Positions 7,301 to 14,161 of a stretch of DNA of 47,027 bases are shown in pieces. The first letter of the stretch is position 1, and each line of letters begins with the position of its first letter. This stretch comes from Alphaproteobacteria bacterium. Lineage in GTDB: Bacteria > Pseudomonadota > Alphaproteobacteria > Micropepsales > Micropepsaceae. The notes below the pieces were generated by a model. The model made no database searches and was not told where the DNA came from. It was given only the letters and a program-made list of their open reading frames with translations. Made by a program: the position numbers and the translations under genes. The stretch covers positions 1-47,027 of the forward strand of contig JAGWNK010000031.1 in assembly GCA_028871345.1 (NCBI GenBank), read 5' to 3'.

Positions 7301-10147
7301 AAAACCTGCGGTGGTGATGGCACCCGCGTTGTAAACGGTCGTGTAGGCGTTGGAGTGCCCGCCGTAATACGCGTAGCCGCGAGCGCGCGACTCCGCACGA
7401 ATGCCTTCAGAGTAGTCGCCGCTCGTGGCGATGGCCCCGCTGTTGACCACTTCGGTCGAGGCATAGGCGTTCGCCAGGCCGTTCTCAAAGATGATAAACC
7501 CGTAGCCCGACTGGGAGCGGGCCTGGGCATCGATGCCGGTGGACTCGTAGCCGGTGGTGGTGATGTCGCCGCTGTTGACGACGTCGGCGACCGATGTCGC
7601 CCAGGTTTCGCCGTAAAGTGGCTCGGCGAAAGCCTCAGCTCTCGCCAACACGCCCGGCGCGTAATCGTTATAGGTCGTGATGGCGCCGCTGTTGGCGACC
7701 AGAACCTTGGCGCCGGCCCCGCTGAAGATGCCGTACGAAAGCGCGTCGGCGTGAGCCGAGATGCCGGGCGACCAGGCGGACTCTGTCACGATGGCGCCTT
7801 CGTTCGCGACCGTGGTCGAAGCGTAGCTGCTCGCTTCAAGGCCGTAGGCGAGCGCGAGCGAGCCCGCGTCGATGCCGGACGAATAGTAGCCGTTGGTGGT
7901 GATGGCGCCGGAATTGGCGACCATGGTCGTTGCTTTCGCGCTGGACAGATTGCGCGATTCAGCGATGCCAAACGAGACTGCCCTTATGCCCGACGAATAG
8001 TAGCCGTTCGTGGTGATGTCGCCGCTGTTGGCGACCGTGGTCGACGCATAACCGGTGCCATAGAGATAGCCGATACCAGTTGCCCGCGCACTTGCGTCGA
8101 TGCCGGGCGCATAGCTGCCGTTCGTGTCAATCGTTCCCGAGTTCACGACCGTCACCTGTGCCGTGGCATAGCCGCCATACAGCCCGTCTGCAAAGCTGTG
8201 CGCCCGTGCGCCAATGCCGACCGACGATCCATAATAATAGTACGACCCCGCCGTCGTGATATCGCCGCTGTTCTCGACGACCGTTGAGGCCGACGCGTTC
8301 GCGTAAAGCGCGCCCCAATAGAGGCCCTCGGAATAGGCACTGCTGATGGCGTCGATGCCCCAGGAATCATACCCGCTGACGGAAATCGCGCCGGAATTGG
8401 CCACGGTGGTCGTGGCGTTGGTGTTCGCATAACCATAAAGCGACTGCGCCTGAGCGTTTGCAGAAGCTTTGATGCCGTCCGCCATGTATCCGGACGTGGC
8501 GATGGCGCCGGAATTGTAGACCGTGGTCGTAGCCGTGGCGTAGACCGCGCCATAGTAGGAGAAGGATGTGCCGCGCGCGACTGACCAAGCATCGATGCCG
8601 GGTGCGTAATCGCCCGTCGTGACGATGGCGCCGGAATTGTCCACCGTTACCGTTGCGGTGGCGTTCACGATATCACCGAAGGCCTGCGCCACTGCGCCCG
8701 CATAAATGCCGGTGGAATAGTTGCCGGAGGTCGTGATGGCGCCGGAATTCTCGACCATCGTCGAAGCCGTAGCCACGGCGGGGTCCGTCGATCCCGAACT
8801 CGGGTCGACCGCAAAGGCGAAGATGCCGTCTGAGGAATAACCCGACGTCGTGATCGCGCCAGAGTTGTCGACGGAGACGGTCGCGTCACCCACCCAGTAC
8901 GCGTAGGACCCGCCGCCGGCACTGGCCGTGGCGCGGATGCCGTCGGAATAGTCGCCGCTGGTCTGGATGGCGCCGGAATTCGTCACGGTCGTCGTGGCGA
9001 TCGCAACAGCCGAGTAGACGCCATAGGCATAGGCGTTCGACGAAGCCTTGATGCCTGCCGCGCCGTATCCCGATGTCGTGACGTCGCCGCTGTTGTTGAC
9101 GGTCGATGTGGCGACCGCCACTGCATAGTCGGCGAAATACCCGCCGCCGGCGAGCGCTCCGCTCGATGCGAGGATACCCGGAGAATAGTCTCCGCTGGTG
9201 GTGATCGCGCCGCTGTTGGTGACGGTCGAGGTCGCATAGGCGACCGCGACTCCAAACGGGGCCTCGGCGTCGGCGTAAGATCCCGCGGCAAGGCCGGGCG
9301 CACCCGTGCCGGCGGTCGACACATCGCCGGTGTTGCTGACGGTGGCGTTCGCCGTCGCATACGCGTATCCGTAGAAGCTGCTTGTCGACTGAGCCGAGGA
9401 ATAGGCGCCGACCCCGGCCGCGCCGAACCCCAAATAGCCGTAGCTCGACCCGGTCGTGGCGATATCGCCCGAATTGACGACGGTGGCGTAGCTCGTGGCC
9501 GTCGTGGTCGTGGCGTCGACGGCCGTTGAGAGCGCGATGGCCGCCGCACCATAGTGGTAGGCGTTCACGCTGCCGCTGTTGTTGACATAGGCATTGGAAC
9601 CGATGCTCAGCGAACTGGCACCTCCCGCATTATACGCCGCCTCCGCAAACGACTCGATCCCCGTGCCATACGCGGCGGTCACCGCGCCGGCATTGTAGAT
9701 GGAGGCCGAGGAATAGCTCTGCGTGCCGATCCCGACGACCTCGCCCCAATAGCCCGCCGAATCGACCGTTACGTTGCTGCCCACGTTGAGCACGGCGGTC
9801 ACCGGGCCCGGAACAATCCCGCCAGAGGCGATCCAGATGGCATCACCCACGGTGACGGGGTCGGTCTGGCCGGCGGGGGAGCCGACGTTGAGCGTCAGAT
9901 CGTCGAAACCCTGGTACAGAATGCCGCCGGGATAGGACGTGCCCGTGCAATTGACGACGCCTCCGGATGGCAATCCGCAGGGCGGAGGTGCCGCATGGCC
10001 TGCATCGAGCGCGACGGTGATCGCGAGCAGCGAGGACGACGCAACCAAACCGCGTCGCAACCAGGTGGCCGGCATCGATTGCTGTCTTGCGATCAGCAGG
10101 CCGTGCGTCGATGATCCATTCGTGGCGTCACTTGCCAATGCGTACAT
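4355..10147 (-). CDS. Giant autotransporter (type V secretion) with tandem beta-helix repeats
   Basis: 1930 residues. Start ATG 10147 has AGGGGGAT upstream. The N-terminus is an extended signal region of about 53 residues: a polar start, then an RR-containing n-region and a hydrophobic core ending near DAGHA. A short Cys pair region follows (CGLPSG, VNCTG), as in other alphaproteobacterial autotransporters. Residues ~220-1430 are about 30 imperfect repeats of 35-45 residues with core NSGAITTSGDYSPGI and Ala/Ser/Tyr-rich linkers, predicting a long beta-helix passenger. Residues ~1665-1930 are an autotransporter beta-barrel domain (starts GVAGWGRLDYASM). The protein ends in GLRVVQ, lacking the usual final aromatic residue. 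No protease or adhesin motif was seen; an adhesin or surface-layer role is inferred. A strong terminator follows and a secreted peptidase gene precedes. Confidence 0.93.
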   Translation of the reverse strand: MYALASDATNGSSTHGLLIARQQSMPATWLRRGLVASSSLLAITVALDAGHAAPPPCGLPSGGVVNCTGTSYPGGILYQGFDDLTLNVGSPAGQTDPVTVGDAIWIASGGIVPGPVTAVLNVGSNVTVDSAGYWGEVVGIGTQSYSSASIYNAGAVTAAYGTGIESFAEAAYNAGGASSLSIGSNAYVNNSGSVNAYHYGAAAIALSTAVDATTTTATSYATVVNSGDIATTGSSYGYLGFGAAGVGAYSSAQSTSSFYGYAYATANATVSNTGDVSTAGTGAPGLAAGSYADAEAPFGVAVAYATSTVTNSGAITTSGDYSPGILASSGALAGGGYFADYAVAVATSTVNNSGDVTTSGYGAAGIKASSNAYAYGVYSAVAIATTTVTNSGAIQTSGDYSDGIRATASAGGGSYAYWVGDATVSVDNSGAITTSGYSSDGIFAFAVDPSSGSTDPAVATASTMVENSGAITTSGNYSTGIYAGAVAQAFGDIVNATATVTVDNSGAIVTTGDYAPGIDAWSVARGTSFSYYGAVYATATTTVYNSGAIATSGYMADGIKASANAQAQSLYGYANTNATTTVANSGAISVSGYDSWGIDAISSAYSEGLYWGALYANASASTVVENSGDITTAGSYYYYGSSVGIGARAHSFADGLYGGYATAQVTVVNSGTIDTNGSYAPGIDASARATGIGYLYGTGYASTTVANSGDITTNGYYSSGIRAVSFGIAESRNLSSAKATTMVANSGAITTNGYYSSGIDAGSLALAYGLEASSYASTTVANEGAIVTESAWSPGISAHADALSYGIFSGAGAKVLVANSGAITTYNDYAPGVLARAEAFAEPLYGETWATSVADVVNSGDITTTGYESTGIDAQARSQSGYGFIIFENGLANAYASTEVVNSGAIATSGDYSEGIRAESRARGYAYYGGHSNAYTTVYNAGAITTAGFAANAIDARSQAVSVSYMDVPPAYTTAVASTTVTNTAALTTAGEYAAGIVASSTAWAEGGYIAAATATTVVTNAGAVTTAGTYTDAIRARSSAEVSGYYAATATASTIVDNSGAISTSGDYADGIGASAYAGGSSYVYWSGTAVATVHNTGAITTTGYDSYGIRVEASDPGHTTSKDPSDPASAIAMASVYNSGSVTTSGDYATGISLQAYSEAFGSEVSVLGTASATNAGAITTSGYAAEGIDASASAYGTSYFAPGAVSSTATTHVYNGGAIATSGDYSPGIAARSSASGYSYVGGPVTAAAVTSVINTGTIATSGNYSDGIDATSLASAWSTDPTSSASAVTSVTNSGTITVTGDYSVGILADAMAFSSYGSYASVATVNNSGHITASGFDGVGVEAYGDVVSVSNSGTISGGTGDYGAGVMAAGYSAATVSNSGTIGSMNDHAVAMYAAGDAVLANAVSGHIVGYVTMHAADVAFYNAGTWSARGGDSDFTPSAGGSSIVVNGGTTLAIGNQTFKGMDEFENAGLLSLSSVNASGAGRPAYETLEITGDFVGSASSTLEVGSNMTTTADVLKVDGAIGGSTKVKVDELGDPGLTSGLGILVVDASTGTTSAGNFSLVSNSSAGTLVDNAYEYSLGLVPGSAGHGGWYLTSRLYPGTHQFAAIGSSGLALAEFANGALLDLLGTQQDGPQQQASDATPVEVASTDNSFVPTAPLGTGVAGWGRLDYASMSMSPTSSKYGDYNMNSTVGNIGLDVTVHGQDQTGVFGLMISPFSANASFDNFGSAHMQTAGTAIGGYAMWMSGPWHAGLMFTKDLMTTQFTDSYIGTNAKVKLNGFGLQAAASYDGMLDDDVFFYPGASIAVQRVGGGSFLDGAGDTVTFDSTESVLARLNLKIGTTFTSGSYVIKPYGEVGVNYEFDGDTNVTLGNYSYRSSLGGATFKVGGGLTDEVTKSMSLFVNVDYIGGAKQSGVASFVGLRVVQ
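5860..9480 (-). repeat. Tandem repeat region encoding ~30 passenger repeats
   Basis: I count about 30 units of roughly 105-130 bases. Each encodes V.NSG.I.T.G.YS.GI.A followed by a variable Ala/Ser/Tyr/Thr linker. Units have diverged in DNA but keep the protein core. A higher-order copy is visible: the successive linkers GGGSYAYW, the Asp-Pro linker, AFGD and GTSFSYYGAV (about 8960-8440) recur in the same order as GGSSYVYW, DPGH, AFGS and GTSYFAPGAV (about 6960-6370), some 2 kb apart. Edges are approximate because the last units degrade. Confidence 0.85.
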
Positions 10148-10160
10148 GGCGTATCCCCCT

Positions 10161-10186
10161 ATATCCGGGCCTCAACGGCCCGATAT
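10161..10186 (-). other. Hairpin between peptidase and autotransporter genes
   Basis: On the minus strand ATATCGGGCC and GGCCCGGATAT pair as a 10-bp stem with one bulged base and a five-base loop GTTGA. No T run follows, so it is not a standard terminator. It lies in the 63-base gap after the peptidase stop and ends just before the Shine-Dalgarno of the autotransporter. It could be a processing or stabilising structure that sets relative expression of the two genes. Confidence 0.55.
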
Positions 10187-10210
10187 CCCCGAACCTTCAG
10201 ACCGCAGCGT

Positions 10211-12328
10211 TCACTTCCAGGCATTGACCAGGTTGTTGGCGTTGACCGTCCCCAATCCGGTGGCGAAATCCCAGCCACCGGTCGTGCCATAGGCCGGCCG
10301 GTAAGACGTGCGCGACGTCGACAGGACGCCGTTCTTGCCGGACGGCAGATAGCTGTTGTTCTGACCGATGGTATTGACGTCCATGTCGCCCGCCGACACG
10401 TCGTAGAAGATGCACGACGAGCTGACGCTGGCGCCAAGCGACGAGTTGCAGTGGGCGTTGCCGCTGCTGCCGTATTCGGAGGCAGCAAGCCTGTAGAAAA
10501 CGACGTTCGCGTTTCCCTGCCTGGACGCGGTCTTCTGCTCGACCAGCGCCATAATGCCGGCAAGGATCGGCGAGGAGAACGACGTGCCGCCCGCGCCATA
10601 CCAGGCTTGCGGTTGGCCGGCCGTGCAGCCGCCGCCGTTGCTGTCGCAGAACAGGTAGAAGTGGCCCCACCAGCCGTTCGACGCGAACAACGAAACATCC
10701 GGGAGGTCGCGCACGCCGTCGGCGGGATTGCCGAAGGCGCCGGCCTGCCAGGACGGCTTCGCCCATCCCTGGCATGAGTTGCCGACGACGCCCAGCTGGA
10801 TCGGCGTGCCAGTGGCGCAGCCGCTCGGCCCGCCGCTGCCCGACGCCGTCGTGAGGTATCCGCCCGTGTTGCAGTAGCCAGTGGCCCCGTAGGTGATCGG
10901 AGAGCCTGTGGCGAAGGTTGCGCTCAGCACGCCGGCGCAGGAATCATTCCAGGGAATCTCCGGGATGTAGGACTTCGCGGAGCCAAAGACGGCCGTGTTG
11001 GTCGCGTTCCAATAGGCGCTGTCGCAACCCGGGAAGCTCTTGCCCTTGCAGTTGGCGTATGTGTCGGCGAAATCCGTGCCGCCGACCGCCACGTTGAACG
11101 GCGTGGAGGCAAAGGCGCTGACGCCGATGCCGTGGCGCGCGGCCGACGCGTTGGCGTCGCAGCTCGCCGCACCTTCGTCGCCCGACGACACGAAGACCGT
11201 CGTGCCTTCGGCGACGCCTTGCTGATAGGCGTTGTAGTACGCCCTGTTGGCCGTGGCGCCGTTATAGGCCTCGCACTCGCCGTAGCTGATGCTGACGATG
11301 GCCGGCGGGCTCGCCGAATTCAGCATGTTCTGCAGCGCGATCAGGCCGCCGAAGGTGGTGAAGCTGTCCCTGCAGCTCGCCAGGACGATCGCCGCGTTCG
11401 GCGCACCCGCGCTCGCCCATTCCGCGTCGAGAATCGCTTCACCCTCGGCGCCGTTGACGCCCGGATCGGAGCAACCCGGGCCCGGATGGACCTGGGTGAA
11501 GCTGCCCGAAGTGTAGCTCGACAGGCCGAAGGTGGAGCGGAACGTCGCCCAGTCGGCCGTGTTGTAGACGTCGGTATCCTCGATCACGACGATCGTCTGC
11601 CCCTTGCCGGTGACGCCGGCATTGAACAGCGGGGTGAGGTTGTAGATCGTCGCAAGATCCGCCGGCGTCAGCGCCAGGCAGGAGCCGTAGCCGCCGCACG
11701 TCCCGGTCATCTTGGGATTGACCGTGCGCTTGGTGTAATTCGTATGCGGACGGAAATCGTTGAGCGAGACGATGCCTGCCACCGCCGGAGCCAGCGCCGC
11801 GGGAATCCGTGGATCGCTCATGTTGGCGACGTGATTGACGCCGTTGACGCTGAGTTTGTGAATTTCGGTATGGAAGGCGGCGCGCACCGCGCCGGCGTTG
11901 CCGGTGAAGTCGATCGACATGCCGCCGACGGCGACGCTGTTGACCCGGAAACCATGGGAGGTGAGCCACGACTTGATCTTGTTGATGTCGCCTGGCGCGG
12001 CACCGAAGCGTTGGCCGAACTGCGCGGCTGTGAGCCACTTATGGTAGTTCGGCGAATTCCGATCCTGCTGCTCGTCAACCAGCCGGTTGAGCGCGGTCTC
12101 CTGGGCCTGGGAGCGCTTCAGAACCAATTGCATGCCGTCCAGCACGAGGCTGTCGGACACCGCGCCGCGGTCGTTGGCCGCGATCGCTTCGGGCCGGGTG
12201 TTCCCTGCCAGGGTCACCAGGGCCTTGTCGTTAACGGACCCGGAAATGAGACCGGCAGCCTGCGCTTCCGCGGCGGACGCAACAAAAGCCATGGCCGCGA
12301 CGCAGCCCAATGCGATCGAAAAGCGCAT
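10211..12328 (-). CDS. Secreted sedolisin-type serine-carboxyl peptidase (S53) with pro-domain
   Basis: 705 residues. Start ATG 12328 has GAGGAGGGGG just upstream; a start at 12349 would only add seven polar residues. A Sec signal peptide (about 1-24, ending AAEAQA) is followed by a pro-kumamolisin activation domain (about 40-190, with SPNYHKWLTAAQFGQRF). The catalytic domain has the sedolisin Glu and Asp in EGEAILDAEW (Glu297, Asp301), the oxyanion Asp in SSGDEGA, and the nucleophile in GGTSFSSP (Ser583). Calcium-site segments FYDVSAGD and GWDFATGLG follow near the C-terminus. Sedolisins are secreted endopeptidases usually active at acidic pH. The T2SS genes next door are a plausible export route. 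The autotransporter follows after 63 bases with no terminator between, so they may share a transcript and the autotransporter could be a substrate; both points are inference. Confidence 0.9.
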   Translation of the reverse strand: MRFSIALGCVAAMAFVASAAEAQAAGLISGSVNDKALVTLAGNTRPEAIAANDRGAVSDSLVLDGMQLVLKRSQAQETALNRLVDEQQDRNSPNYHKWLTAAQFGQRFGAAPGDINKIKSWLTSHGFRVNSVAVGGMSIDFTGNAGAVRAAFHTEIHKLSVNGVNHVANMSDPRIPAALAPAVAGIVSLNDFRPHTNYTKRTVNPKMTGTCGGYGSCLALTPADLATIYNLTPLFNAGVTGKGQTIVVIEDTDVYNTADWATFRSTFGLSSYTSGSFTQVHPGPGCSDPGVNGAEGEAILDAEWASAGAPNAAIVLASCRDSFTTFGGLIALQNMLNSASPPAIVSISYGECEAYNGATANRAYYNAYQQGVAEGTTVFVSSGDEGAASCDANASAARHGIGVSAFASTPFNVAVGGTDFADTYANCKGKSFPGCDSAYWNATNTAVFGSAKSYIPEIPWNDSCAGVLSATFATGSPITYGATGYCNTGGYLTTASGSGGPSGCATGTPIQLGVVGNSCQGWAKPSWQAGAFGNPADGVRDLPDVSLFASNGWWGHFYLFCDSNGGGCTAGQPQAWYGAGGTSFSSPILAGIMALVEQKTASRQGNANVVFYRLAASEYGSSGNAHCNSSLGASVSSSCIFYDVSAGDMDVNTIGQNNSYLPSGKNGVLSTSRTSYRPAYGTTGGWDFATGLGTVNANNLVNAWK

Positions 12329-12346
12329 GAGATCCCCCTCCTCGCT

Positions 12347-12386
12347 CATAACGAATGTTATGAATATAACCGCGGGTTGCGCGGTT
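12347..12386. promoter_or_regulatory. Two adjacent inverted repeats in the peptidase/prepilin peptidase divergent region
   Basis: CATAAC-GAAT-GTTATG (12347-12362) and AACCGC-GGGTTGC-GCGGTT (12368-12386) lie just upstream of the S53 peptidase start and 145-185 bases before the prepilin peptidase start on the other strand. The first has operator-like geometry and the AT-rich stretch GAATATAA between them could hold a promoter -10. No known regulator site is recognised. Confidence 0.35.
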
Positions 12387-12530
12387 CAAGAGGAAGCTGA
12401 CGATGTAGTCATGAATTTTATGGTGACAGCATGGGCCGTTCTGTTCGTGTCTTTTTGCCCAATTTCGCGAACAATTCTCACTTTCAATTGCCCGCTGCAG
12501 CGCAGCAAATCACTCTCGAGGGACCCGCTG

Positions 12531-13259
12531 GTGATCGACTCCACCACCATCATGTTGACTGCAACGGCACCTTTTGTGGGCAGCTTCATTAGCGTTCTGG
12601 TTGTTCGCCTCCCGCCAGCGCGCGAGGCCTTTTGGCGCCGCTCGCAACGTGATGCGTGCGGCAAGCGGCTCAGTCTTGTGGACCTGTTTCCGATCGTCAG
12701 CTGGATGTGGCATCGCCCCATCAGCCGGCTGCCGCTCGCTCTCGAAATCGCTGCGATTGCGATGGCGTTGTGGGCGGCGAGCGAAACTTCGGGATGGATC
12801 TTGCTAGCAACATGCATTCTAGGTTGGCTGCTGCTGACTTTGGCGGTCATCGATTTTCGGACATTTCTGCTGCCCGACGAGCTCACGCTGCCGATGATTC
12901 CCGCCGGTTTGTACGTCGCTTACCGAATCGAGCCATCGTCGTTACTCGTTCACGCGCTCGCCGCTCTGATGTGCTTTGTTGGCTCCGTCGTGCTCGCCTT
13001 CGCATACCGGCGCCTGCGAGGGCGCGAGGGATTGGGGCTTGGCGACGCCAAGCTTCTGGCAGGTCTCGGCGCCTGGCTCGGGCCGCTGGGCGTGCCTTCG
13101 GCGATTCTCTTCGCAGCCGTGCTGGGTCTCGCCTTCGTTCTTTACCGTTCGCTGCGCGGACACCCCATCGCGCTCAGCGACAAGATCCCGCTCGGCACAT
13201 TTCTGGCCGCCGGCGGCTGGCTTGTGTGGCTTTATGGGCCGCTCATCCCGTCGGGCTGA
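12531..13259 (+). CDS. gspO: Prepilin peptidase (GspO/PilD type, A24), short form without zinc cysteines
   Basis: 242 residues from GTG 12531, chosen because GAGGGA precedes it by seven bases and the protein then begins like the family (PFVGSFISVLVVRLP). The two catalytic aspartates are in VIDFRTFLLPDEL and GLGLGDAKLL. Several membrane segments follow. The N-terminal loop, which in canonical PilD carries two CXXC zinc pairs, has only one Cys (RDACGKRLSLVDLFP), so the zinc site is lost. The enzyme cleaves and usually N-methylates pseudopilins in the inner membrane; GspG, I, J and K are encoded opposite. It overlaps gspK tail to tail by 28 bases. Confidence 0.88.
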   Translation: MIDSTTIMLTATAPFVGSFISVLVVRLPPAREAFWRRSQRDACGKRLSLVDLFPIVSWMWHRPISRLPLALEIAAIAMALWAASETSGWILLATCILGWLLLTLAVIDFRTFLLPDELTLPMIPAGLYVAYRIEPSSLLVHALAALMCFVGSVVLAFAYRRLRGREGLGLGDAKLLAGLGAWLGPLGVPSAILFAAVLGLAFVLYRSLRGHPIALSDKIPLGTFLAAGGWLVWLYGPLIPSG

Positions 13260-14161
13260 CGCCAGGCCTCGACCAGATAGGGGTGTCGTTTGTCGTCGGT
13301 GAATTCGACGACCACGTCGCGCGACAGACGCTGGCGGCCATGCATCGCCACGACCGTGATGTCGAACGAATGGCCCGCCAGATTTGTCACGTCCCCCACG
13401 GTTCCCGGCGGACCGGGTGGCGTCGAACTGCCTGCGATAAGGGGCGTGGCCGCGGCTGGCCGATGTGGCGTCGCCCCGGAAGACAGCGCCGCCAGCACGG
13501 CAGGCGGTGCAACCGACAGGTCGACGTCGGCCGCATGCGAATAGACCGTCAAGTCGGGCGCCAGCCGCGCATAAAGCTCCGGCGTCATCCCCAGCATCAG
13601 ATTGAGCTCGGAAACGCTCTGAAACGGACCGCGCCGGGGACGATAAGCCAGGCCCGCAGCTTCGTACTCCGCCGCTGTCGCTCCCACGGGATCGGCCGCA
13701 TCATCGCCTGGCGGCGTGCGCCATGCCGCGATGTTGTCCGCCAGCTTCCCAGCTTGCGCGACGCCCTCCGAGGTCAGCAGCCGCCGGAGCACCGTTAGGT
13801 CGGCATGATTGAGATCGACACGGCCGTTCTCGTCCTGCACCGACACCGCGATCGCATCGCCGTGATAGAGAAAGTTCTCGACGGCGCCGTCGACCCGCCA
13901 GCGCTGCTGCGGCCGCGGATCGCTGATGCCGAGAACGGCACGCGCCACGCCGGCGTCGATGTCGGCCTCGAGCTGCGTCCGCACCAAGACGGTGTGTTCA
14001 AAGCGGGCGGCGGTCAGGGTGATCGCCTCCACCGCCGCCGCCATCATCGCCAGCATGGCGAGCGTCCACAGCACGGAGACCAGAGCCCAGCCCGCCCGGC
14101 CGTGTCCGTCACTTTTGCTCGAACAGCGGCTGAACGTCGGGGAGTTTCTTGCGCAGTTCAT
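13232..14161 (-). CDS. gspK: Type II secretion minor pseudopilin GspK
   Basis: 309 residues from ATG 14161 (AGGCGG upstream), overlapping the end of gspD by 53 bases. The pseudopilin N-terminus is GRAG|WALVSVLWTLAM; there is no Glu at +5, as is normal for GspK. A periplasmic domain follows with the GspK signature ENGRVDLNHADLTVLRRLL and a helix-hairpin-helix-like LNLMLGMTPELYARLAPDLTVYS. GspK caps the pseudopilus tip together with GspI and GspJ. It is the last gene of the locus and overlaps the convergent prepilin peptidase gene. Confidence 0.88.
   Translation of the reverse strand: MNCARNSPTFSRCSSKSDGHGRAGWALVSVLWTLAMLAMMAAAVEAITLTAARFEHTVLVRTQLEADIDAGVARAVLGISDPRPQQRWRVDGAVENFLYHGDAIAVSVQDENGRVDLNHADLTVLRRLLTSEGVAQAGKLADNIAAWRTPPGDDAADPVGATAAEYEAAGLAYRPRRGPFQSVSELNLMLGMTPELYARLAPDLTVYSHAADVDLSVAPPAVLAALSSGATPHRPAAATPLIAGSSTPPGPPGTVGDVTNLAGHSFDITVVAMHGRQRLSRDVVVEFTDDKRHPYLVEAWRQPDGMSGP

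Noticed and set aside
6788..8287. Long plus-strand open frame antisense to the autotransporter repeats
   Set aside because: Its periodic Gly/Val/Arg/Asp composition simply mirrors the repeat on the other strand; no start context or family motif.
5860..9480. Regularly spaced repeats as a possible CRISPR array
   Set aside because: Units are in frame, ~105-130 bases, degenerate, and encode a continuous beta-helix protein; there are no identical short repeats with unique spacers.
12411..12531. Earlier ATG start (12411) for the prepilin peptidase
   Set aside because: It would add 40 residues unlike the family before the expected N-terminal helix; GTG 12531 has a good ribosome site and gives the standard beginning.
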